DNA of 64,000 bases from Merluccius polli. Taxonomy: Eukaryota > Chordata > Actinopteri > Gadiformes > Merlucciidae. Position 1 is the first letter of the stretch. Each line of letters begins with the position of its first letter. The position numbers and the translations under genes are program-made. The stretch spans positions 62,501 through 126,500 of the forward strand of contig JAOPHQ010002852.1 in NCBI GenBank assembly GCA_030340625.1, written 5' to 3'. Below the pieces are notes generated by a model. That model was not told the origin of the DNA, searched no databases, and saw nothing but the letters and a program-made list of their open reading frames with translations. This document shows positions 40,169 through 50,993 of this stretch, in pieces.

Positions 40169-40540
40169 CACCGGCGCTCGGAAAAGGCTTGCAACAAAAA
40201 GATGAGCCACACATTTAGAAACAATTGCATGAACTATCTAAAAGCAATACCTTAGTCAGAAAACATTTATGAGGCTGAACTTTTTACTAAAATGTCACAC
40301 TTATGGAAATATTGAAAATGTTGGAGCGGCTGGCTTGACCACGCGAAACCGAGAGACGGCTGTCTTGACCGCAGTACGCGATCAGTCATTAATCAATAAT
40401 CGTATTTAACCGTATAACTGCACATAACTTTATTTAAAAGCAAGCAAATGGAAAACATGAAGGTTGGTATTTTGGTGTCTGGTGCGTGTGAATGTGCGGC
40501 TCCTCCGGCGGAGCGGTTCATGTTAATAGCGGAGTCCGGT

Positions 40541-40751
40541 AGCCTGGCTCCGCCCGCCTACGTACTTCCGCTCAATTTTCATTTCACTTCAGTACTAAGG
40601 TCTGGCCGTGCTGTATGTTAGAACGATTTCTTTTCCCTCAAATGTGCCTTCCAATCAGCGAACAGGAGGCGCGGCCTGAGAACAGTGACGTAGAGGTCGT
40701 GCGCGAATTTCAGTTATTGAGCGTAAGTACGGAGGCGGGCGGAACCAGGCT
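40541..40751. mobile_element. Small inverted-repeat element
   Basis: AGCCTGGCTCCGCCCGCC at the left and GGCGGGCGGAACCAGGCT at the right form near-perfect inverted termini. Its 5' sequence resembles the left end of the element at 47997-48518. No clear target duplication was found. Confidence 0.6.
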
Positions 40752-42090
40752 AATGCTAATGCTCACTGCATCTGCCGTTTTGTATACTGCGCGCAACGTG
40801 GTTTCTGGCGCATGAAATACGTCACGACCAAACGTTAGCGATTGGTTAAGGCAGATCCAGAGTGGCACTGGGCAGAGCCAATAGGTTTTAAACTTCAACA
40901 GCACCCGCCTTCAAGTGAGAAAACGTTTGTCTCTACAGCACTGCTAGACCTTTAGTATGAATGAAATGAGTACGAAGGTCTAGTTAGGACTAGGCTAGGA
41001 GTCCAGGAGGGTTCACCTTCACGGGCGTAGTTACTAGGGATGTGCGACTATCGTCTTAAAAAATACTAAAGTGTTTTTTAAAGTTAGAAAGATATTAGAT
41101 ATTCAACCGATATTCACGCTCCGAATTACAGCGATCAGACACGCGGAACTAAAGCCGCGATCACCGGGCACCGCTTCAAGACTCACAGTATGCAACACAA
41201 CGTCCTTTTGATCGATAACAATATAAATTGATCGACACATTTCTTAACGATCAATGATCGACCATCGATTAATTATGCCCATCCCTAGTAGCAACACTTC
41301 TTTCTACTTTTGAAATAAAAAAAACATTTTAGTCATACCTGATCGAGGAGGATCTCAAAGTGCACAAAAACAAACTAGTGCACATTAGTAGTAACGTTTG
41401 TTGTTTTCTGTAGCTCTCTCTTGGGCTGTGCATGAACGTACCATTGTAGTACAGCTCCGTACTGTACGATGCACCAAACTGTGCGTTTGCACGGGTCCCT
41501 CTCCTGAGATCCGTCTGGAAAGTTTGCGCGGAAAGTCGGGTGTTTCTCAACGTGGTGCCTCCGCACGCTGTAATCTTTCAGAACCGCGACACTCATTACA
41601 AATTAAACACATCGGTTTGGCATTTAAACTTGGCGGTAACATAAATAAATATTTATCCGTCCAGGCGGGGTTAAACCGACGGTTTTCATTTGTACGTTTC
41701 TGCTTTGAGAAAGACATGTAGTTTTCTACTACCGGCGACTACTAGAGCTACCACTTCTGTCAACAAAATGTGACGAATGTATAACCGCACATATGTATCA
41801 ACAGACTGTAATATCCTCACATAGCCACTAGGGAATAGAAACAAATATATAAGTTGTATTAACCGCACCTGGCCACCAGATGGCGGCACACATAATACAC
41901 TGGGGGCGGGCGCTCAACACTAACCAATCAGAGCATAGTATGCGTCATAGAGACCACGCCTGCCCAGGTACTACCAAACCACACATCCAGGCAGAAACCC
42001 TAGGCTGCGTATCTGGACAGATATCCAGCTAAGGGTCGCTCCACGCGCGTGAATTTTACAATACCTCTCCTTTTGCTTCATAGATAATAT

Positions 42091-42159
42091 ACCTAAAGCT
42101 AAACAAATAAAGTGAGTTAAAAGCGATCCTGTGTCGGCGGCCTTCTTCCTCAAAGAACA
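42091..42159. repeat. 69-bp segment, copy 2
   Basis: Identical to 33693-33761. It lies inside the 3.2-kb TIR element, 220 bp from its right end. Confidence 0.85.
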
Positions 42160-43357
42160 GCACAGCAAAAAACGCACAGGACTTATGGGTTGAATGTTGC
42201 TAGGATACGTGGAGTGTTGCATTCATGGTCTGTACTACTGTAGGAATTTTTAAAGGCTCTCGAAATGCTTATTTTTTCTTCATATGCGGTTCTCACTCTG
42301 CCTTTCTGGTGGGACCACGGGACCTTACGAGAGCCGAGTTGACGGATTTCCGTCATAGCGACGGAAAACTTTAACCCCTGGGAGCGCCGATGGAGCGGGT
42401 GGGGGTCGACGTCCTGGGGCCATTACAAGTCACCGACTCCGGCAACCGCTACGTCCTCGTGGCCATGGATTACTTCACCAAATGGCCCGAGGCGGTGCCG
42501 TATGCGGTGCCGGACCAGGGCGCCGCCACCACCGCGGAGAAGCTGGTGGAGGAGATGTTTGCCCACTTCGGGGTCCCTGAGGAGCTCCACAGCAACCAGG
42601 GGCGGAACTTTGAGTACCAGGTCTTTGGGGAGGTCTGCCGGCGGCTGGGGGTGCATAAGATGAGGACGACGCTGCTCCACCCCCAGAGCGACGGGTTGGT
42701 GGAGCGGTTTAACCGCACCCTGGCCACCCAGCTCGCCATCCTCACCAGCCAGCACCAACGGGACTGGGACCGCCACCTTCCCCTGGTCCTGTGGTCCTAT
42801 CGGACGGCGGTGCAGGAGACCAGTCACTGCACGCCAGCGGCCCTCATGTTCGGGCGGGAGCTCCGGACACCGGTGGACTTGGTGTTCGGGTCCCCGTCCG
42901 AACCTGAGATTGCCGGGGGTGCGGCGATGGATTACTTCCGACGGCTGAGGGATCGCCTGCTGGTGGTCCATGACTACACCCGCCAGGCTCAGGCTGCCTC
43001 TGGGGTGAGGCAGAAGAGGGGCTACGACACTCGCTGTAGGGGACGAGCGTTCATACCCAGGGACAGGGTGTGGGTGTACTGCCCCGTGTGAAAGAGGGGG
43101 GTCTGCCCTAAGCTGCGGAGCCACTGGCAGGGGCCTGGGGAGATCCTTGGCATAGTGTCCGAGGTCGTCTACCGCCTGCGGATGCCGGGACGGGGCCGTG
43201 TGGTGGTGCTGCACTGGGAAAGGCTCTCGCCGTACCGCGTTGGCCCCGCGGTTGCCACTCCCGGGAGGATCCAGCGGCCTACCCGGCGCCGCCGGGCCCC
43301 CGAACACTTGAGGGACTATGTGTGTCGTCGGGGACGACTGACCCCTCAGGGGGGAGC

Positions 43358-43682
43358 TGTGTGGCGACTCACTGCCATGGACACCTGTGGGGGTCCTGCG
43401 CAAGGTAGGGGTTTGGACTTTATCGGCGCCCCTGGATCACCTTGGGGTTGGTGGTTGGGGGGTTGTTATTGTGTGTGTCATTGTGTGTGTTCCCTTATGT
43501 GCAGTGTGTTCATGACCGTGAGCGAGAGTGTTAGTTGTGTTTGTCAGGTGTGCCGTGTTTCTGTGCTAGGGGGTGTTCCAAAATAAAGGCAACTCCCGGA
43601 GTTGTGCGGTGTATGGGGCACGGGAGTTGTGTGAACATTTAAACCTGGGCTCCTGTCTCATTCCTTCCGTACCCTCACCACA
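43358..43682 (+). mobile_element. 3' LTR of the Gypsy remnant
   Basis: A purine tract (AGGGGGGAGC) directly precedes TGTGTGGCGACTC at 43358, and AATAAA is at 43582-43587. The end is placed at CACCACA (43682) because it gives TG...CA. No 5' LTR was found upstream, consistent with 5' truncation. Confidence 0.7.
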
Positions 43683-43901
43683 GTATAATGTGTGTGGCTA
43701 GAGGACCGTATGGGACAAGGGGTCAGGCAGGCACGTGCACACATAGGGCCCTAGGGGTGTAAAAAAAAAACGGCGGTACAAAAACTCCACGGTATACTAC
43801 CGTACCCATTTTCTTGTAATAGAGCCGCCAGAGAGAGAGAGAGAGCGGGCGAGCGAGTGAGTGAGAGGAAGAGAAGCCGCTGCCCCATGGATAACTGACA
43901 C

Positions 43902-44592
43902 CGGATTTACACCGGGGACGGCTGCGTCGCGTTATGGCTGCGTCCTCTGCCCTGCGTCAATTTACACCGGACGCGTTACGGCAGCGTAGCGTTGCCTTGC
44001 GAGCCAGCCGTATTCACGCGAGATCACGAGATCACGCGATAATCCTGAACGTACACGAGACCTGCGAGATCCCACGATAAACTGTGTGTATAAAGGAAAG
44101 GACAACAACAAACAGCTTACTTTGCTTCTCCGACGTTGAAAAAAGGATGATATATTTCGTAAATTATTTTATGTTGCTCCACTTCGACAATCAGTCTCTC
44201 GTCGTCCATGTTGCCGACCCTCTGAGAACCTTTGATTGATTGACTGCTGACCCTGGTACCACTGGTCATGACGTAATGTTGATGTGAAGTTGTGATAGGC
44301 AACATGAGCTGAGTATTGTGTTTTATTTTGAAAATTGACCGGATGCTCCATGGCTTTCACTATTTCACTTCCTGCCCGGTCGGTCTGCTCTTTTTAAATT
44401 GACGCGTTTCAGCAGCGGCTCGCGTCAAAAATAGAACGTTGCTGCTGCGTCGCGACGCTCCTGGGACGCAGCTGAGACGTTACGCAGCGCGCCCGGTGTA
44501 AATGCTCTCATTGACTAGAGTGGCAGCGATCAGCAGCATCGAACGCGACGCAGCCGTAACGCGACGCAGACGTCCCCGGTGTAAATGAGCCT
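43902..44592. mobile_element. GC-rich inverted-repeat element, copy A
   Basis: TTTACACCGGGGACGGCTGC near the left end and GACGTCCCCGGTGTAAAT at the right are inverted. The sequence is full of GCGTCGCGTTA variants. About 690 bp, non-coding. Confidence 0.75.
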
Positions 44593-44671
44593 TGAGGAGA
44601 CGTGAGAGTGGAGCAGGCGCGGAGCTGTGGGCGGGCCTGTATAGTAAAACATGGATATTACGACTGTTACA

Positions 44672-47640
44672 CCGGATTTACACCGGGGACGTCTGCGTCG
44701 CGTTACGGCTGCGTCGCTGTGTCCTCTGCCCTGCGTCAATTTACACCGGACGCGTTACCCCTCTTGCCCACTGGATGCGTTCGTCAACGCATCCCATTGA
44801 CTTTGAATGGGGCTGAGCCGCAATGCATTGTGGCTCCGTCAGTCAAGTCGGCTCCGTCAGTTGCGTTGAAAAGTTGAGAACATTTTATCTTTTCAGGCCA
44901 AAATGGATCCGTCAGCCAATCAGAACGACACCCCCTCCGTCAGACACGCCTTCCGTCTTCCGTTGACGGTTGAATGCAGTGGGTAACAGGCGTTACGGCA
45001 GCGTAGCGCTGCGAGGCGGATGGATTCGCGGGATCACGCGAGAACTACAAGACCACGCGATAATCAGGAGACCACGCGATAATTTGTAGATGTCAAAATA
45101 GAACAAACAAATAAACGGTTACTTTGCCTTTCCGAAGTTGACTTGCAGTTGCTTTGTCTGTCAGAAGTTGATTTGCTGTTGAGTTGGTCGTTTTTCCTAG
45201 TTTTGTGTGCTTCTACCATGGTAGGCTATATAGTAAATGTTTACTTTTTTGTCTGGTTTAATTGTGTTTAGTGTTGTTTATTGTTGTTATGTCCTAATGT
45301 GTTGTGCTGTAGCCTATAGACAAAGTCAGTTATAAACGACAACGATTTGTGGCCGTGTTCGATCGGGAGGGTGGTTTTATTTTGAAAATTGACCGGATGC
45401 TCTATGGCTTTTACTATTTCACTTCCTGCCCGGTCGGTCTGCTCTTTTTAAATTGACGCGTTTCAGCAGACGTGGCTCGCGTCAAAAATAGAACGCTGCG
45501 TAAAGATAGCGTTGCGGCTGCAGCGTATGGAAGCAAATCTGTACCATAATTCAAATTAAAGTGGATTAACAGAAATGCTTTTTCATTTTCAGAATATAGC
45601 TGCATTTTTTGACACATAAATAAAATGAATAATAAATCATCCAAACTGCATTTTCATTTTCTTCTTCAATATTGCTCATTTTGTAACTTAATTAAAATGA
45701 AAAAGAAAAGGACATTTAAGATTTCATTTTCAAAATATGCCCCGGCAAATAGTTACCAAAATTCAATTTGAAATGTCAAATTTGAAAATTAAAATGCATT
45801 AACAGAAAGGCATTTTCATTTAAGGTCATTGCTGCATTATTTGACTCATAAATAAAATGAATAATAGATCACCCAAACTGCATTTTCATTTTCTTCTTCA
45901 AGACTGCTCATTTTATGACACAACTAAAAAGAAAACAAAGAGGACATTGCTTTTTCGTTTTCATGCCCGCCCCCCGCAAAAAAAGAGTCCATAATTCAAT
46001 TTGAATTCGCAATCCCAAGCGGCGCAGGAGAGTGACGTCGGTCCGGGTCAGGGTACTAAAGTATAATCCGTTTTTCTGTCAAAACCAAAATACGAAAAAA
46101 CGGAAACAGTGCCCTCTTTTCCTTTTTTTATTTATGATACAGGACGAATTAATTTTTTTTTTTTTAAATAATAAGAATTATTGTTCAATCTTACTTGTGA
46201 AAGGTAATCCCACGCGATCTGGTGTCAATACTGCGCCGTAAGCTGCACAAAATACTGGCATAGCTTGCTCTCCCGTTGACTCCTATGCTAGACTAGAGTG
46301 AGGAGTCCCTACCAATATGGCGGCGACGCTGGGTTACGTTCCATCACGTCATGAGGCGTCTATGTATATATGTCTATGGTTCATACGGATCGGTCTCTCG
46401 TTCATTTGTCACGTGACAGGCAGCTCAGGCTGAAGAGAGCAGTAAGCCAAACAGTTCGTTCACTGGATCGTTCATACGGATCGGTCTCGCGTTCATTTGT
46501 CACGTGACAGATACCCAGTCACTGTCGTGTCGTGCTGTCAAACAACAATGGCAGGGAGGATACAGGTCACAAGTCACTTTATTGTGATGTGTATTTTCTT
46601 TCCTAGGTTTTCACATGGTTTGAATTGCTTGTGGCATTTTGTGTAAACTTTATCAGCTGAAGTAAACCATGTTGCCTTCATTGTTAAGTGTTTGAGAACC
46701 GCGGTCTCTTTTACAACGCTCACAAGAGGGCTACAGCGCCACCTGCTGTAAAAATGAATGAAATGACTAAAAAAAAGATTAGCTCAATTTACTGTCCGCG
46801 AGTAAAAGATCCGAGTCAGTAAAAAGAGTCGAACTTCCCAACACTAGTGTACAGGGCCGTGTTCCGTGTTCTTCCATGAGTACACTTAAACATAGTACAC
46901 TATCCGCACTCAATAGGTACGCAGATCTTCAGATGTCAGTGCTGTTCCAAATGCAGTACTCTGTGGCGCACTTAACGGAAATGACCATCAGCTGCGCGGC
47001 CGCGTCACCCATAGGCGTCACCCGCCAAACCAACCCGGAAAGAGAAGAACGGCCACTGACGTCACTCTCCTGCGCCGCTTCAGGATTGCGAATTCAAATT
47101 GAATTATGGACTCTTTTTTGTGGGGGGTGGGCATGAAAACGAAAAAATGCAGTTTGGATGATCTATTATTCATTTTATTTATGAGTCAAATAATGCAGCA
47201 ATGACCTTGAAATGAAAATGCCTTTCTGTTAATGCATTTTAATTTTCAAATTTGACATTTCAAATTGAATTTTGGTAACTATTTGCTGGGGCATCTTTTG
47301 AAAATTAAATCTTAAATGTCCTTTTCTTTTTAATTTTAATAAAGTTACAAAATGAGCAATATTGAAGAAGAAAATGAAAATGCAGTTTGGATGACTTATT
47401 ATTCATTTTATTTATGTGTCAAAAAATGCAGCTATATTCTGAAAATGAAAAAGCATTTCTGTTAATCCACTTTAATTTGAATTATGGTCTACAGATTTGC
47501 TTATAGCGGCGCGCCGCTCCTGGGACGCAGCTGAGACGTTCCGCAGCGGCCCGGTGGAAATGCTCTCATTGACTAGAGTGGCAGCGATCAGCAGCGGCGA
47601 CCGCGACGCAGCCCGACGCAGACGTCCCCGGTATGAGCCT
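44672..47640. mobile_element. GC-rich inverted-repeat element, copy B, enlarged by a foldback insertion
   Basis: It has the same termini as copy A (TTTACACCGGGGACGTCTGC at about 44685 and CAGACGTCCCCGG at the right). Inner blocks such as GCTCCTGGGACGCAGCTGAG and CTCTCATTGACTAGAGTGGC are shared with copy A near 44455-44530. The 2-kb foldback 45531-47502 is inserted within it. The same GGAGCAGGCGCGGAGCTGTG flank appears at 44609 and 47656 and again inverted near 47807, so the host sequence was itself repetitive. Confidence 0.7.
45531..47502. repeat. 2-kb foldback with about 450-510-bp arms
   Basis: Arms 45531-46040 and 47055-47502 are long imperfect inverted repeats (for example AATCATCCAAACTGCATTTT against AAAATGCAGTTTGGATGA). 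Each arm holds two related units of about 225 bp (both contain ACATAAATAAAATGAATAAT or ACTCATAAATAAAATGAATA and CATTTTCATTTTCTTCTTCA). The centre includes a partial copy of the 50074-50537 MITE (about 46130-46378) and a 40-bp direct repeat with two mismatches (46380-46419, 46471-46510). Confidence 0.85.
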
Positions 47641-47641
47641 T

Positions 47642-47842
47642 GAGGAGACGTGACAGTGGAGCAGGCGCGGAGCTGTGGGCGGGCCTGTATAGTAAAACAT
47701 AGATATTACGAGTCGTAATATCCATGTTTTACTATACAGATTTGTTTTTTGATTGGGCGGGCCAGCTGTCAATCAGGGCGGGCACGGGCCCACCTAGGAC
47801 CCGCCCACAGCTCCGCGCCTGCTCCACTGTCACGTCCTTTCC
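47642..47842. repeat. Inverted repeat around TATAGTAAAACAT
   Basis: GGAGCAGGCGCGGAGCTGTG (about 47656) and CACAGCTCCGCGCCTGCTCC (about 47807) are reverse complements. Inside, TGTATAGTAAAACATAGATA and ATCCATGTTTTACTATACAG also pair. It is a foldback of about 200 bp beside copy B. Confidence 0.75.
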
Positions 47843-47996
47843 TTGTGTAAAGGACCGGGGGAAAAAAATGTGGTGCGCACATGCCCCTTTTCTGACTTTG
47901 AGCCCCTGCCCCCCTATAATCATGTGCACGTCCCTGGGGTCAGGTAGGGTTTAGATGTTAGTTACATGGGAGTCTATCCTGAGAGAAGAGTCTCCA

Positions 47997-48518
47997 TAGC
48001 CTGGCAAGCCAGACCCACATCAGAAAGATGTAAGGTCTGGCTCAGCTCCATTGGCAGTGTGGGCGGGATAAATGGTTGTCTTTCAAGTTCCCTCTGCACG
48101 CAATAGGATAGCGCTACAACCAATCAGAGCAACGAAGAAGGTGACGTAGTCAGAGCGACGGCTCTGACTACGTCATTAATCAAAACTCCGAATACGTATT
48201 TATTTTCGAGGAAAGACTTCAGTGCCGTTCTTTGTTCTTTTCTCAAATAAATTGTTAACTTCAAGTCTTGAAGAGTCGCGGCCAAAGCCGAGTGGAAAGA
48301 CAGCCGTTCGCCAGCAGCAGCAGCCATTGTTTACCTAACACGGAACCGTCGCATCTCTGTCGTCATGGTAGCCCGGCTTTCGACTCCGCCCCTCACGCTG
48401 TGATTGGTCTGACATACTTTGTGTTTCCAGCACCAAAAAGCCGACGGAGCCGTGCTAGACCTACCTAGCTGCCAAATAAATTTGCTGCCGCTAGGGGGTG
48501 TCTAGAGTTCTAGGCTAG
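47997..48518. mobile_element. MITE with 8-bp target duplication
   Basis: A 522-bp element starting TAGCCTGGCAAGCC and ending TTCTAGGCTAG, flanked by AGTCTCCA on both sides (47989-47996, 48519-48526). Non-coding. The 8-bp duplication fits hAT. Confidence 0.83.
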
Positions 48519-49239
48519 AGTCTCCATGGAGGACCAGGTCAACCCGACACACTTGATGTGATCAACTTAACTGAAAAGAAGACAAGCGTACACACGTACG
48601 ATATCAATCACTGTTAATCACCCAGTATCGCTCTACAACTGGACAGACGGGTTTAAGGGAGGTGTCGCTTTTTTATTTTTCAGTGAGTTGGCAACCTTTC
48701 TATAGTCTCACAATTGTCATTTTCTGAAACTTGGCAGCCCTGCAATACAGTGCATAGCATTACATTAAAAATACAATAAAAAATATAGGCCTACGTAGAA
48801 CTGTAATGAGTGCGAGACTGGTCTTCTTTCAACCATTTTGTAATGCAAGATAAGAGAAAGCGAAATGTGTTTAAAAGTACTGCACCCGTGGTGAAGCAGC
48901 GGGTCTGAGCCTCAGGTCCGTACTGCGACGCACGGAGCGGAGCGGGAGACTCGTTCACTGAACACACACTGCACGCGAGCCAGTCTGATACAGTCTGATA
49001 CAGTCACTAAAGCCTAGCATGGGTTTTTAGATATCTCCAATGTAGTTTTGACTAGTACAATCAAAGTCGTAGATACCTATTTAAATACAATTTCTACTAG
49101 TAAAATGTTATTGTGGACGTCACCATTATGACTCGCGAGAATACAATTTTGACTTGGAGCAATGCTATTATGGATATCTAAAATGTAATTTCATAGCCTA
49201 TCAGTGTGGCTCAATTAAATGTTAAAACGGTTTACAATA

Positions 49240-50067
49240 CAGTGGAAACCGCTTATAGTGATCACGTTGGTCCGGAGTCAATCAAGCGGTTGATTACTAT
49301 AACCGATTTGTTATTGTTTCACTTCATTTTTTATGCAGAACATCATCTAAATGCCATTTGTATCGTTTTTCAATGAGAAAAATGGAAACGGACAGCTTCA
49401 GCATTTACAGAATTTTATTATGATTTCAAACACAGTCGTTTCAAATGCTCCTTTCGAGAAGCACCGTACTGCACAGTGCGCAGACTTAACTCAAATACGT
49501 CGTCGGCTGTATGTGCTGTGCCGCCAGTGCATTTTTTCACGTCTGAAAATAAAGTTTGAAACAAACTGTAGTCTAATTAAACAACGAGAGACAGTCATGG
49601 CTACTAACGACGGAGAAAGAAAAAGACGGCGCCCGGGAAAAGCACCTGTGGTTGAAGCCGCCCTGGTGCCCGGTCTCGCAGCGCCCCGCTGAGCGGACCC
49701 TTGGTCAGGGAGAAGGCAGAGGCAGAGGACGGGTTCAAAGTTTCTGTCGGCTGGTTTGAGCGATTTAAAAAGAGGGAGAACATTGTTTTTAAGAAGCTGC
49801 CGGTGTCACTATACGTTAGCAAGAGGCAGAAGCCGTCCAGCAAGGAATCATGGGAGTAAAAAATAAAATACACGTAGTTTTAAAATAGTTTTTGCACATG
49901 TTTTCATTCATAAAATGCCCAAAAATGAACACTATAAGCGGATTTCTTGATCACTATAAACGAATTATTTAAACAGCATTTGTATAGAAATGATTCTGTC
50001 CCAAGCCTTTTGATCCATATAAGCGGTTGATTACTATATCCGTGATCACTATAAGCGGTTTCCACTG
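49240..50067 (+). mobile_element. pogo/Tigger-type element, internally deleted
   Basis: The ends CAGTGGAAACCGCTTATAGT and ACTATAAGCGGTTTCCACTG are perfect inverted repeats flanked by TA (49238-49239, 50068-50069), the pogo/Tigger hallmark. At 49597-49858 a frameshifted remnant of the CENP-B-like DNA-binding region is visible (MATNDGERKRRRPGKAP, then in another frame LSGPLVREKAEAEDGFKVSV and GWFERFKKREN). The DDE domain is gone. The subterminal AAGCGGTTGATTACTATA motif occurs at both ends. Confidence 0.9.
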
Positions 50068-50073
50068 TATAAC

Positions 50074-50537
50074 CCATAGACATATAGACGCCTCATAGAC
50101 TGACGCTGCCCGTTAGAGCTGACGTAGCAGCGCGGCCGCCATCTTGGTAGGGGACCCAGTGCGCCCCCAGTGCATTCATTTCTATGGAGGAAGGCGTATC
50201 CCCAACTACAATAATAAGCATAACTCCCCGAATTTTTACCGGATTTTCACACGGTTTGGTTTGTTACAAATGGCAGAGATTTATTTATGATACAGGACGA
50301 TTTTTTATTTTTTATTTTTTATTTTTTAAATAATAAGAATTATTGTTCAATCTTGTGAAAGGTAATCCCACGCGATCTGGTGTCAATACTGCGCCGTAAG
50401 CTGCACAACATACTGGCATAGCTTGCTCTCCCGTTGACTCCTATGCTAGACTAGAGTGAGGACTCCCTACCAATATGGCGGCGACGCTGGGTTACGTTCC
50501 ATCACGTCATGAGGCGTCTATGTATATATGTCTATGG
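50074..50537. mobile_element. MITE with CCATAGACATATAGACGCC ends
   Basis: 464 bp, termini CCATAGACATATAGACGCCT and GGCGTCTATGTATATATGTC-TATGG (one small gap), flanked by TATAAC (50068-50073, 50538-50543). It lies six bases from the pogo element's right end. A truncated copy is inside the foldback at about 46130-46378. Confidence 0.8.
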
Positions 50538-50764
50538 TATAACCCCCCCCCCCCCCCCCCCCCCCCCCATCCTCACGTGTCTTGAAGTCTCCAAGTTGGC
50601 AGTAGTAGGCTACCAAATATGTTATTTAACAATACGTGCTGTAGAGCATGATTGTGTAATAGTAGTAGTTAGGGAAAGTTTTGCACACGGTATCGCTATC
50701 TTTATTGGACTGACTCTAATGAGTCAGTACACTGAACAGAACTGCTTTGCCCATCACTAACAGA

Positions 50765-50993
50765 AGGCGCAGCTACGTCATTTCCGTTGCAATATTCTTG
50801 CCGTTTCATCCCTGGCTTTAAAAGGGACGCGCTGAAAGACACAGTGGGACGGTGTCTGTTCACCTCCATGATACATACAGCAATACAGAGACCATAGATA
50901 TATGCATTTATATTGCTTGCAGGCCTACGAGATTTGACGCCTCCATCACTTGATTTTGCACGAATATTCTTTAATTTTTGGATTTTTTTCCAG
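50765..50993 (+). promoter_or_regulatory. Possible TMEM269 promoter and non-coding first exon
   Basis: A CRE-like TACGTCA (about 50773), an ETS-like TTTCCG and a TATA-like TTTAAAAG (about 50817) precede a segment that ends in CAG/GTAATT at 50993. No open start codon fits the downstream frame. It is suggested only by position and motifs; the first TMEM269 exon could lie elsewhere. Confidence 0.25.

Larger units (their letters stand above)
39177..42380. mobile_element. 3.2-kb TIR element inserted in the Gypsy integrase
   Basis: Perfect 12-bp termini CAGGGGTTAAAG and CTTTAACCCCTG are flanked by GGAGCG on both sides (39171-39176, 42381-42386). Removing it restores the integrase reading frame across the junction, which fixes the borders. 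No transposase is recognised inside. It carries a hairpin MITE, a solo LTR, a copy of the 69-bp repeat and inverted-repeat fragments at 40541-40751. The superfamily is uncertain: CAGGG termini recall hAT, but the duplication is 6 bp rather than 8. Confidence 0.85.
37946..43340 (+). pseudogene. Ty3/Gypsy pol remnant (RNase H and integrase), split by two insertions
   Basis: Segment 37946-38400 encodes Ty3/Gypsy RNase H (VDTDADVGVGAVLSR, VVAYFSRKLNRAEHNY, VRTDHASLTWLL, HRAGRLHSNADALSR). After a frameshift near 38400, 38405-38794 encodes the region up to the integrase zinc finger His pair (HGLVGAEHYGNAKT). The Cys pair (CDTC) resumes at about 39096 and the catalytic core at 42387 (VGVDVLGPLQVTDSGNRYVL, YFTKWPEAV). 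The second catalytic position reads HSNQGRNFE, Asn in place of the usual Asp, while the Glu (SDGLVERFNR) is kept. A stop follows VWVYCPV at 43089, and the C-terminal chromodomain-side region continues to about 43340. gag, protease and RT are missing. Dead copy. Confidence 0.9.

Noticed and set aside
42423..43403. 326-codon minus-strand open frame
   Set aside because: It is the antisense shadow of the GC-rich Gypsy integrase on the plus strand.
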